Shown here in pieces: positions 1 to 7,788 of a DNA stretch of 64,000 nucleotides. The notes beneath the pieces are model-generated. The model did not search any database and was not told the DNA's origin. It was given only the letters and a program-made list of their open reading frames with translations. The stretch is from an uncultured Opitutales bacterium. Lineage in GTDB: Bacteria; Verrucomicrobiota; Verrucomicrobiia; Opitutales; Intestinicryptomonadaceae. Within the stretch, counting starts at the first letter, position 1. The number at the start of each line of letters is the position of its first letter. The stretch spans positions 28,688 through 92,687 of the forward strand of contig CALXNZ010000008.1 in the NCBI GenBank assembly GCA_944389885.1. The letters run 5' to 3'. Both the position numbers and the translations under genes were made by a program.

Positions 1-174
1 CCAAAAGCCGGCTTGGATCTTGCCTGTCACGTCCTCTATCGGAGGAAATTCTACAACGCTCGCGGCGGGCGTTTGCGAAGATTGCGTTTGCGACGGCGGT
101 TGTTCCTGCGGCATTTGGGCTTGCACAGCCGTGGCGTATGCTGCAAGCGTCAAAATACAAAATAATTTTTTCAT
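1..174 (-). CDS. Exported protein of a MoxR/DUF58 operon, N-terminal part only
   Basis: Reading from an ATG at 174, 58 codons are open to the left window edge. The N-terminus is a clear signal peptide (MKKLFCILTLAAYATAVQA, likely cut after residue 19), followed by a Gln/Pro/Ser/Thr-rich linker and a motif EFPPIEDVTGKIQ. The ATG overlaps the TGA of the DUF58 gene as ATGA, so the two are translationally coupled. In Bat/MoxR operons this position is often held by a DUF4381-like or other Bat-associated exported protein; too little is present to decide. The reading frame is certain, the function is not. Confidence 0.75.
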   Translation of the reverse strand, partial: MKKLFCILTLAAYATAVQAQMPQEQPPSQTQSSQTPAASVVEFPPIEDVTGKIQAGFW

Positions 175-1091
175 CGTTTTGCGCGTTTTTCAAAGAATTT
201 GCGTAGGGCGCTTATGAATGGCTTGTCGGTGAACACTTCAAGCAGGTCTATTCTCGAGCGGGCGAGGGCGCGGCGGAATTTTGCCAGACGCATTGAATTT
301 ATTGTATTATATGCCTCTCTAACTTTTTGGTTTGAAGTGTTTAGAGATACCATTTGTCCGGTCTCGCTATCCTCGAGGCATATGATGCCAAGTTCGGGCA
401 AATCGAGCTCGCGCCGGTCGACCAATTCAAAACAAACAAGGTCGTGGCGGCGGTTTGTGATGTCGAGCGCCTTGAATACGGAGTCTCCAAATTTCTCGTC
501 GGGATTCGGCAATTTGCCGTCAGGCCCCTGAAGAAAATCGCTTATCAATATCACTATCGATTTACGCTTGAGCATGCGGTTTACATCGTCGAGAGCAGTA
601 GATATGTCGGTTCCGCGCCCCGATGGCTCAAATGCGAGAATATCGCGGATTACTCTCAGTATATGGCGTCGCCCCTTCCGCGGCGGAATGACGTGTTCGA
701 CCTTGTTCGTGAAGAGTACAAGCCCGACTTTGTCGTTATTTCTCGATGCGGAGAAGGCGAGGGTGCTTGCCAGTTCTGCCGCGAGCTCTCTCTTCGAGAG
801 TTCGCCGCTGCCGAATTCGCCGCTCGCTGAGAGATCCACGACCAACATCATTGTGAGCTCGCGTTCCTCCCGGTACTTTTTGACATGGGCTTTGCCCGTG
901 CGCGCCGTGACATTCCAATCTATGCTTCGGATTTCGTCACCTGGCATATATTCGCGGGCCTCTTCAAAGTCGATTCCTCGGCCTTTGAACAGGCTGTGAT
1001 AGGCGCCCGCGAGGGCGTCGCTCACCTGCTTGTTGGTGCGGATTTCTATTTGCCGCACCTTTTTTAGCATATCCGCAATTTTATCGCTCAT
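171..1091 (-). CDS. DUF58 domain protein (MoxR-associated)
   Basis: This is a 306-residue protein of the DUF58 family, soluble, with no membrane segment seen. The family signature lies at about residues 45-64 (REYMPGDEIRSIDW, then AR), followed by a vWA-like strand ending DLSAS (86-90), a partial MIDAS-type metal site. DUF58 proteins are regularly encoded directly after MoxR AAA+ ATPases and are thought to work with them in envelope or protein-complex maturation; the biochemical role is unsettled. It lies 29 bp after moxR and overlaps the next gene by ATGA, so all three form one operon. The ATG start fits the family's usual N-terminus. Confidence 0.93.
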   Translation of the reverse strand: MSDKIADMLKKVRQIEIRTNKQVSDALAGAYHSLFKGRGIDFEEAREYMPGDEIRSIDWNVTARTGKAHVKKYREERELTMMLVVDLSASGEFGSGELSKRELAAELASTLAFSASRNNDKVGLVLFTNKVEHVIPPRKGRRHILRVIRDILAFEPSGRGTDISTALDDVNRMLKRKSIVILISDFLQGPDGKLPNPDEKFGDSVFKALDITNRRHDLVCFELVDRRELDLPELGIICLEDSETGQMVSLNTSNQKVREAYNTINSMRLAKFRRALARSRIDLLEVFTDKPFISALRKFFEKRAKR

Positions 1092-1120
1092 AATATAATC
1101 GTATTACAGGGGCGTTTTCT

Positions 1121-2110
1121 TTATGGAACCGCTATCTTGTTGAGAACTTTTGTTATGATGTCTTCGCTCGAGATTCCCTCGGCCTCAGCCTCGTAAGTGA
1201 CTATAATTCTGTGCCTGAGTACATCGTGGGCCAGATCTTTTATGTCTTGCGGCACAACGTATCCTCTGCCTTGCAGGAATGCGTGCGCTTTTGCGGCGAG
1301 CGTAAGGGCTATCGTTGCTCTCGGACTCGCTCCGAATTGAATCATATTATTAAGCTCTTTCAAACCATATTTTTCCGGTTCGCGAGTCGCAAAAATTATC
1401 TCCACCACATAGTCCTTGATTTTGTCGTCCATGTAGATTTCATCGACTATTTCGCGGGCTGCCATTATTTTTTCAGGGGTGGCAACTACGTTGATATCTT
1501 CGGAAGTCTTTGTTTTGGCCATTAGGTCGAGAATCAGCCTTTCCTCCTTGCGATCGGGATAGCCTATCTTTAACTTTAACATGAAGCGGTCAACTTGCGC
1601 TTCGGGGAGCTGGTATGTTCCCTCTTGGTCTATGGGGTTTTGGGTTGCCAGAACAAGGAAGGGTTCAGGAAGCGGATAGGTCTCTCCGCCTATCGTCACT
1701 TGCTTTTCCTGCATGGCTTCAAGCAGGGCGCTTTGCACTTTTGCGGGGGCCCTGTTAATTTCGTCGGCCAATATTATATTTGCGAATATCGGACCTTTTT
1801 GCGTTAGAAATTCGCCCTTTTGCTGGTTGAAAATAAGTGTTCCTATAATATCGGCCGGAAGCAAGTCGGGAGTGAACTGTATTCGGTTGAATTTTGCCTC
1901 CACCGCGGCGGACATCGTTTTTACCGCGAGCGTCTTAGCCAAGCCGGGAACGCCTTCGAGTAGCACGTGCCCGTTGGCAAGAATACCGGTTAACAGCCTG
2001 TCGATTAGGTACTTCTGCCCCACTATTACCTTGCCTATTTCATTCCTCAAAAGCGACGTCCATTCCGACGCCGCTTTGACTTTGTCGTTTATTTCTGTGA
2101 GATTGCTCAT
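1121..2110 (-). CDS. MoxR-family AAA+ ATPase
   Basis: A 329-residue AAA+ ATPase of the MoxR class. Walker A is GVPGLAKT (53-60) and Walker B IILADEINRA (112-121), where NRAP is typical of MoxR. The segment PDLLPADIIG (81-90) is also a MoxR hallmark, and the C-terminal lid with GASPRA is present. Such ATPases act as chaperones, often assembling metal centres or remodelling vWA proteins, and are expected to work with the downstream DUF58 protein. It is the first gene of the minus-strand operon, with about 190 bp upstream in which a TATAAA-like -10 can be read near 2125. The exact client is unknown. Confidence 0.95.
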   Translation of the reverse strand: MSNLTEINDKVKAASEWTSLLRNEIGKVIVGQKYLIDRLLTGILANGHVLLEGVPGLAKTLAVKTMSAAVEAKFNRIQFTPDLLPADIIGTLIFNQQKGEFLTQKGPIFANIILADEINRAPAKVQSALLEAMQEKQVTIGGETYPLPEPFLVLATQNPIDQEGTYQLPEAQVDRFMLKLKIGYPDRKEERLILDLMAKTKTSEDINVVATPEKIMAAREIVDEIYMDDKIKDYVVEIIFATREPEKYGLKELNNMIQFGASPRATIALTLAAKAHAFLQGRGYVVPQDIKDLAHDVLRHRIIVTYEAEAEGISSEDIITKVLNKIAVP

Positions 2111-2298
2111 ATTTTTTGATGATTTTTTATAATAAATCGAACCTTTATTGCTTAAATTAAATGTACGCTTTAGGCTTCTTTTGCCCCGGGCGCTCTCCCC
2201 GAACGTGTATGCCGCATTTGCGCGTTATATCAAAAAGTTTTGCGCTTTGTGCGGCGAAGCTTTTGACATATAAACTCTACGGCTGTTCCAAATTTTTT

Positions 2299-3435
2299 TT
2301 ATAATCCCTGGGCGCCGCCGTTTAACGGAGAATTGACAAACTCGAAAGTTATTCTTGGCCTGTAATCGGGCTTTTCATTGCCTTTGTCTTCCGCTTCTTC
2401 GTCATCTAATAGTATGCCGTCTCCGAGATTTTGCGGTATGGCGGCTTTTGCTATTTTTGCGGGCGATAGAGATGCTTTTGCGGATTCGGATACTTGGGCC
2501 AGTTTGGATTCTGGCGATTTTGTCCCATCGGATTTTTCCGTATTTTCTTTTTCCGGAACTTCGTCTCCGCTTTGTGTTTTATCTATTTCTTCACCCATGG
2601 AATTTGCAGAGTAGAAGAATATGCCGCTTTTCCCGGAGGCTTGTCTTATTATTATGGTTGGCCGTTCGAGCCGCGTCAGATGGCTTCTAAATTTGGAATC
2701 GTCACCTCTCGCATGTGCCGCCCCATAGGCAAAATTTAGGTATGCGTCCAATTCCGGAGAGGTAAATTCCACCAAATCATCTTCTTCAAGCTTATCGATA
2801 TTTATTTCAAGCTCTCCCAACTTGAGAATTCCGACGTCTTCCGGGACATCGTCTTTTGAATTATGTTTAGGGGCGGGGGCTGTATTGCTGCCGTCCCATG
2901 ACACGCGTGATTTTTTCGTATTCTGCTCAAATGGGTCGTCATCGGTAATCCCGTAGAACTCAAGGAGCACTTTGCTCTCCGACGCGTTTTCAATATCTTC
3001 GGCTATGCTGTCGGCGGCTTCAGCAATGCTCGAGGAGATATTGCCTCCGCCTGATTCATCTTCTTGCCGCTCTTCTTTTTTTATTTTTTTGTTCTCCTCT
3101 TTTTCCTCTTTTTTAGACATGGGGTTTTCGTTGCGGTCGCGGCCAAATACAAACGGAAACACCTTTTTTACCCTCAGGGAAAGCGTGGCCAGTACAACTT
3201 TGTCGGATTCTGGGACAAATCCTATATCGGCGGCGTCGCCGATAAATGTCAGGTATGCCATGGCCCTGTCGCCTTTCTTGCAGGATACTCCTATATAGTC
3301 GGCATCTCCAAAATCCTTGTCAGGAGATGATTCGCTGATGAAAGTGTCGCTTTTTTGCGCTATCAACACCACCGCATTGCAGCTTTGCGCAATACATAAT
3401 CCCGCGATGAATGCGGCAATTAAAGACAATCTCAT
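2299..3435 (-). CDS. Exported DNRLRE-like protein with charged insertion
   Basis: A 378-residue protein with a signal peptide (MRLSLIAAFIAGLCIAQSCNA). Residues about 22-95 match the DNRLRE pattern by eye: an ADTFI-like strand, NFG-like loop (KDFGDADYIGV), then a YLTF strand and a LSLRVKKV strand. The rest of the fold seems to resume near 155-270 (VSWDGS; LVEFTSPELDAYL; GIFFYS). Between these halves sits a Lys/Glu-rich low-complexity block (about 105-140). DNRLRE domains occur in secreted or surface proteins, often beside carbohydrate-active modules. It ends with another acidic stretch (ILLDDEEAEDKGNE). No catalytic motif was seen. It stands alone, 188 bp from moxR. The assignment to DNRLRE is pattern recognition, not a profile search. 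Confidence 0.7.
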   Translation of the reverse strand: MRLSLIAAFIAGLCIAQSCNAVVLIAQKSDTFISESSPDKDFGDADYIGVSCKKGDRAMAYLTFIGDAADIGFVPESDKVVLATLSLRVKKVFPFVFGRDRNENPMSKKEEKEENKKIKKEERQEDESGGGNISSSIAEAADSIAEDIENASESKVLLEFYGITDDDPFEQNTKKSRVSWDGSNTAPAPKHNSKDDVPEDVGILKLGELEINIDKLEEDDLVEFTSPELDAYLNFAYGAAHARGDDSKFRSHLTRLERPTIIIRQASGKSGIFFYSANSMGEEIDKTQSGDEVPEKENTEKSDGTKSPESKLAQVSESAKASLSPAKIAKAAIPQNLGDGILLDDEEAEDKGNEKPDYRPRITFEFVNSPLNGGAQGL

Positions 3436-3562
3436 AATCTCCTCCTTGTGGCTAATTAAAGTCCGCGATTTTACCGCTGTCGAGCCTTTTGTATCCTCTT
3501 GTGCGGAATCTTATACATTTGCGGCAGGGAAAAGGGAGCTTATAGCGTCCAATTAAAAAGAA

Positions 3563-3591
3563 AAAACCGCGGATATTAAATCCGCGGTTTT
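3563..3591 (-). terminator. Rho-independent terminator after hpf
   Basis: Perfect 11-bp inverted repeat (AAAACCGCGGA / TCCGCGGTTTT) with a 7-nt loop, 21 bp beyond the hpf stop codon. A-rich and T-rich flanks on both sides let it act in either direction, but only hpf reads into it. Confidence 0.88.
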
Positions 3592-3611
3592 CTTTGAACA
3601 ACTTTTATACT

Positions 3612-3971
3612 TTAAAGCTTGGGAAGGGCGGCTGGTATTTCGACTTCGTGCAGGCTATTGCGTTTTATGCGTTCAAGCCTATGCCTGCGGCGTATCTTTC
3701 GCGCAAGCTTTACAAGCAGTTCGTCTATCGACTTATACATGTCGTCGCTTTCCACGCTGACAACCATATCCGGACCTTGTATTTCTATGCGCCCTTTTGC
3801 CGAAAACTCATTGTGATGATGTTTATTTGGCTTATAGGCCAGCTCGATTCTCAACCTTATGATTCGCTCGTCATGCGTAAACAATTTTTGCATTTTGTTC
3901 ACGACATTTGTCTTTAGAGCTTCGGTCAGTTCGAGATTTTGGCCGGATATGATTATGTCGTTGCTGTTCAT
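3612..3971 (-). CDS. hpf: Ribosome hibernation-promoting factor (short HPF/RaiA type)
   Basis: A 119-residue protein of the RaiA/HPF family, which binds the 30S decoding region of idle ribosomes in stationary phase and promotes inactive 70S or 100S particles. The N-terminus is typical (MNSNDIIISGQNLELTEALKTNV), with the beta-alpha-beta layout and the KGRIEI strand, and a basic C-terminal helix (LARKIRRRHRLERIKR). At 119 residues it is the short class without the C-terminal dimerisation domain of long HPF. An AAAGG-type ribosome-binding site precedes the ATG and a strong terminator follows. It appears monocistronic. Confidence 0.93.
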   Translation of the reverse strand: MNSNDIIISGQNLELTEALKTNVVNKMQKLFTHDERIIRLRIELAYKPNKHHHNEFSAKGRIEIQGPDMVVSVESDDMYKSIDELLVKLARKIRRRHRLERIKRNSLHEVEIPAALPKL

Positions 3972-4200
3972 TTCTACCTTTCTTTTGTGTTTTGTCGCTT
4001 TCGGGCATTAGCATTTTGCACGCGAAGGCGATGTTAAAGGGGATTTACTTTAATAAAGAACTTTTGAAATATTAGACAAAATCTCTCTTAATTCGTTCCT
4101 GTTTTGTCGAAAATTTTTATTTGAATTTGGGAGGTAAGGTCTAATCTGTTGCTTTGAGGATAGAAAATTATATTTTTTTTTACAAGCTAAAAGGTGCAAA

Positions 4201-5004
4201 ATGACCTCTAATAAAATTGTCAAGTTGAAGGCGTATTTGAGCCAATACGACTGCGCTATAATCACGGGGGCATCTTCCGGCATAGGCGCTGCGTTTTTGC
4301 GTGTTTTAAAGGAACTTGCGGACTTTCCCGTGTGCGATGTATCTCGAACCGGAAATCCCGAAGCCGACACATGGATTTCCGCGGATTTGGCGAATTCCGA
4401 AAGCTTTGCTAACACGCTTGGAAAATTAAAGAATTTCGTCGGGAAATTGTCGGAGAATAAGTCTCCTAAAATATTGATTATAAACAATGCCGGATTCGGA
4501 GGATACGGGTATTTTCCAATGCCGGATTTGTCGCATAACTTGAGAATGATAGACTTAAACGTTCGGGCTCTCGTCGGAATTTGCGGGGAATTTATGCCTA
4601 TGCTTTGCGAGGGTAGGGGGGCAATAATAAATATAGCAAGCACAGCGGCCTTTCAGCCTTGCCCAAAGCTTTCGGTGTATGCGGCTACAAAGGCGTTTGT
4701 GTATTCTTTTACACGCTCCTTATCGTATGAAATGCGCGGTAGCGGCGCGTCTTGCCTTTGCGTGTGTCCCGGCCCTACTTCGAGCAACTTCTTTAAGGCG
4801 GCCGGATTTGATTCGCCTCCATTGCCTTCGGGATTTGGGCATACCGCAAAAGAAGTCGCGGAGGCATCTCTATGGGCTTTATGCAAGGGAAAGAGCCTCA
4901 AAGTTATCGGAATTGCAAACACTTTGCAGTCTTGCTTGGTGCGCTTTATTCCTCAGGGCGTTCTTCTTAGATTGTCGGGAATGATATTGGACAAAATTAG
5001 GTAG
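4201..5004 (+). CDS. SDR-family NAD(P)-dependent oxidoreductase
   Basis: A 267-residue short-chain dehydrogenase/reductase. The cofactor loop is GASSGIG (23-29), NNAG lies at 95-98, the catalytic Ser is in IASTAA and the YxxxK pair is Y160/K164, so the enzyme looks intact. N-terminal residues 1-18 extend beyond the usual SDR start, but AAGGTG precedes this ATG and no better start exists before the Rossmann strand. The C-terminal hydrophobic stretch (about 235-262) resembles the membrane-leaning tail of the DltE/YqjQ-type subgroup. The substrate cannot be told. It is a single gene flanked by genes on the other strand. Confidence 0.9.
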   Translation: MTSNKIVKLKAYLSQYDCAIITGASSGIGAAFLRVLKELADFPVCDVSRTGNPEADTWISADLANSESFANTLGKLKNFVGKLSENKSPKILIINNAGFGGYGYFPMPDLSHNLRMIDLNVRALVGICGEFMPMLCEGRGAIINIASTAAFQPCPKLSVYAATKAFVYSFTRSLSYEMRGSGASCLCVCPGPTSSNFFKAAGFDSPPLPSGFGHTAKEVAEASLWALCKGKSLKVIGIANTLQSCLVRFIPQGVLLRLSGMILDKIR

Positions 5005-5213
5005 CGGTGATTTCCCGAATATAACATGTGCCGCAATCGGATAGCTTGATTGTTGTCATGCCTGCCAATGGAATATAATTTTGGGCAAATTATCCGATAC
5101 CTCGTTTCTTGGGCGGCAGATAAAATCGGATATTATGCTTGAATCCGTATATTCCATATATTTGCGCAGAAAACTTCTGCTGCTTTGTAGCTGACAATTT
5201 CTGAGCTATATAT

Positions 5214-5939
5214 TTAGCGGTCGTCGTCGTCAAAATCCCCGAAGTCGTCGTCATGCATTGTGTAATCGTCGTCTTCTCTATCGTCGTCGTCCCAATGCAT
5301 GGTTTCGTCTTCTTCCATATCTTCTTCCTCTTGGACGTCTTCGATGTCGTCGTAGGTATCTTCTTGATCCTTATGTTCTTCGTCGTCATCGTCCTCAAGG
5401 GAGTAGCCGTCGGGAACATATTCGAGAATATCCATGACTTCGTGGAATATATGTATCGCCTTGCCCTCCATATAGTCGTTGGTGTAGTTCTGGCGAATTT
5501 CTTCTTCCAAATCTTCTATGGCTATGTCTTTTTCAAAATCAAAGGTGTCGTTTAGCATCTTGATTTGGAGGGCTGTTATATGGTCGAGAAATTCCGCATA
5601 TGGCGAGCGTTCGTCGTCTATATTATCCGCCAGAAGAAAGAGTTGTTGATCGTCGGCTTCAAGCACGCTGTCTTGGCTTCTTGAAATGCGTATTTCATTT
5701 TTTGAAATGCGCTTATCGATTGAGAATGGTATAAAGGCCTTTTCCACAATAGCGTCGTCAAGGCCGTACTCGCGCAGGCCGTCGAGAGTCTCAAGCATAT
5801 GGGCTGCCTGTCTGGGATCTATGACGCTTAGGCCGTCCATGTCCCAGTTAACTTTATCGCTGGTTTCGGTGACCCACCAGTTGAGGTCGTTTCCGAGTCT
5901 TACTTTGCACCAGCTTAATTTGGGGGAAGTTTTAGCCAT
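5214..5939 (-). CDS. Conserved-looking protein with hyperacidic C-terminal tail
   Basis: A 241-residue protein that I do not recognise. Residues 1-180 have normal composition, with a predicted mixed fold (LSWCKVRLGNDLNWWV near the start; alpha-helical HITALQIKMLNDTF later). Residues from about 184 to the end are almost only Asp and Glu with scattered His, Met and Tyr, encoded by runs of GAC/GAT/GAA that appear on the plus strand as GTCGTC repeats. No signal peptide or membrane segment was seen. Such tails occur in histone-, nucleic acid- or metal-binding and in chaperone proteins, but nothing here picks one. It lies 78 bp upstream of the end of lnt on the same strand and may be separately transcribed. 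Confidence 0.75.
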   Translation of the reverse strand: MAKTSPKLSWCKVRLGNDLNWWVTETSDKVNWDMDGLSVIDPRQAAHMLETLDGLREYGLDDAIVEKAFIPFSIDKRISKNEIRISRSQDSVLEADDQQLFLLADNIDDERSPYAEFLDHITALQIKMLNDTFDFEKDIAIEDLEEEIRQNYTNDYMEGKAIHIFHEVMDILEYVPDGYSLEDDDDEEHKDQEDTYDDIEDVQEEEDMEEDETMHWDDDDREDDDYTMHDDDFGDFDDDDR

Positions 5940-6017
5940 ATGATAGAATTATAGGATTTATTTGTGGGGGGAATATTTCAAGAAAACGTCCGACTTCAAG
6001 CTTTTTTAGAACTTTTT

Positions 6018-7784
6018 TTATTCATGCTTCTTCCTCCTGCTTATATTCGGCAAAATTGACGCTATAAAAAATATCATACTTAGCCAAACGACCCAGTCTC
6101 CATATCTTACATAAAAAGTTTTTTGCGATATGTCGAAATTGCCGTAAATAGGCAGGTCCGCAAATGCCGCTCCCCTAAAATATATATTCCCGTCGTTGTC
6201 GCTCATAGGATATGGGCGTTTTGCTCTTAGGGTGTTTTCGTCTATGAGTTTTCCGTCGGGAGTCCTTATTTCAATCGGTTTTTCGGGCTCTGTGCCGGGG
6301 GCGCCGTCCCAAACTTGTCCATGGCTGTTTTTTAACGTTTGCGACGGCACCATTCTTCCGTATTGGTCAAATACAGTACTCAGACCGTTGTTTGACGAGC
6401 GTATTAGGGGTTTGCGCGTAGATACCGCTTGAAGCGCAGAGTGGGCGGCGTGTTGCCACGCGCCTCCCTCGCGGCCGTACCAGGAATCGTTTGTGCATAC
6501 AAATAGAATTTGGGCGCCGTTTAAGGCAGCTTCCCTGCCCATAGAGGGGAATATGTCTTCGTAGCATATCATGCAGCCGAGTTTATAGTCTTTCCCTTTG
6601 ATGTCGGCCTCGAGGGGTTGCGATGAAACTCCCGCTTCCAATGCTCCTATTGGAACTACAGACGACATAAAAAACGCCCATTTAGGAACGTATTCTCCAA
6701 AAGGCACAAGTTTACGTTTTGCGTAATATTCCCTTTTTAGCCCTGAGTTGGGCTCTATTACAAAAGCTCCGTTTTGCGATGCGCGCTTTTCGTTGAGATA
6801 GGCCATATTCCCGGTTATTATGGGCTTGCCTAAATCTTTTGCCAGGGTCTCAAACCACGATTGCATTTCGTCCAATCCCACTATGGGCCACATTGGCGGG
6901 GTCGCCGCTTCGGGGAGAGCGACGACGTCCACATTTGCCTTTTTCAAGCCCAGGGTCAAATTTTTTACGGCTGCGAGGTTTTGGTATCCCAATTCCGGTT
7001 TCCATTTTAATATTCCGGCGAGGTCGGTTTGGACCAATCCGACCCTAAGCGTTTCTGCGGGATTGCCGTGTGGCATGCGCCACGCGTATATCCAAACTCC
7101 GCTTAGCATCAGCAGGAGCGCCGTGTAGAATTCCGGGCTTATGCGTCTTAAAAACGGTGTTTGCGTGCCGGTGAGAAGTTTGTTTCTCTGTATGGCGTAT
7201 ATTCTCCTAAGGTATTCCGCAACCGCCAAGTTGAAGAATATTAGCATAAAGGAAATTATCCACACCCCGCCGAACTCCGCAGTCTGAATCACCGCCGTTC
7301 TCCTCCATTGGCTCTCGCCTAACAGCAGCCACGGAAATCCAGTAAAAATCCAGCTTCTCAGCCATTCGAGAATTATCCAAAAGCCCGCCAGACCGAGTAT
7401 CTTTAAAAACGACGCCCATATTCCGTCACTTTCCTTTGGCAGCATTTGCGGCAGGGCGTAAAACCACGGAAATATGAAGAGCGTAGATATCACCAGCGGC
7501 AGCGACAGCATCGCAAAGAATCCGAAAGGTTCGTAAACGTGCCTCAGCCATACGAGTATTCCGATCCACGCCGCATAGGAAAATCCAAAAGTTGACCAAA
7601 CCCATGCTGGGCGTCCGCCCGCATTTGATACCAAGCGCGCCGCCAATATGGACGGCACCGCGAACACATATGCGGCTTCGGCCGCTCCGAATGGCTCAAA
7701 AGCAACCGCGTACAGCGCGAATGAGATTCCTACACAGAATACTATTAGGATATTCCTGGCGATTGCGCGCGCTCTCTTATCCAT
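6018..7784 (-). CDS. lnt: Apolipoprotein N-acyltransferase
   Basis: Lnt transfers an acyl chain from phospholipid to the N-terminal diacylglyceryl-cysteine of lipoproteins in the inner membrane, the last step of lipoprotein maturation. The 588-residue protein has about six N-terminal membrane helices (10-235), a nitrilase-type domain (245-500) and a C-terminal helix (about 560-580). The catalytic triad is visible: E292 in LPEAATPP, K358 in KRKLVPFGEYVP and C407 in MICYEDIFP. It begins 4 bp after the secA stop and is therefore the last gene of the lepA-lepB-secA-lnt operon. Length is a little above the usual 500-550. Confidence 0.96.
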   Translation of the reverse strand: MDKRARAIARNILIVFCVGISFALYAVAFEPFGAAEAAYVFAVPSILAARLVSNAGGRPAWVWSTFGFSYAAWIGILVWLRHVYEPFGFFAMLSLPLVISTLFIFPWFYALPQMLPKESDGIWASFLKILGLAGFWIILEWLRSWIFTGFPWLLLGESQWRRTAVIQTAEFGGVWIISFMLIFFNLAVAEYLRRIYAIQRNKLLTGTQTPFLRRISPEFYTALLLMLSGVWIYAWRMPHGNPAETLRVGLVQTDLAGILKWKPELGYQNLAAVKNLTLGLKKANVDVVALPEAATPPMWPIVGLDEMQSWFETLAKDLGKPIITGNMAYLNEKRASQNGAFVIEPNSGLKREYYAKRKLVPFGEYVPKWAFFMSSVVPIGALEAGVSSQPLEADIKGKDYKLGCMICYEDIFPSMGREAALNGAQILFVCTNDSWYGREGGAWQHAAHSALQAVSTRKPLIRSSNNGLSTVFDQYGRMVPSQTLKNSHGQVWDGAPGTEPEKPIEIRTPDGKLIDENTLRAKRPYPMSDNDGNIYFRGAAFADLPIYGNFDISQKTFYVRYGDWVVWLSMIFFIASILPNISRRKKHE

Positions 7785-7788
7785 GGCA

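Noticed and set aside
4050..4643. Minus-strand 197-residue frame over the SDR gene
   Set aside because: Antisense to a well-supported SDR gene, with no recognisable domain; a shadow frame.
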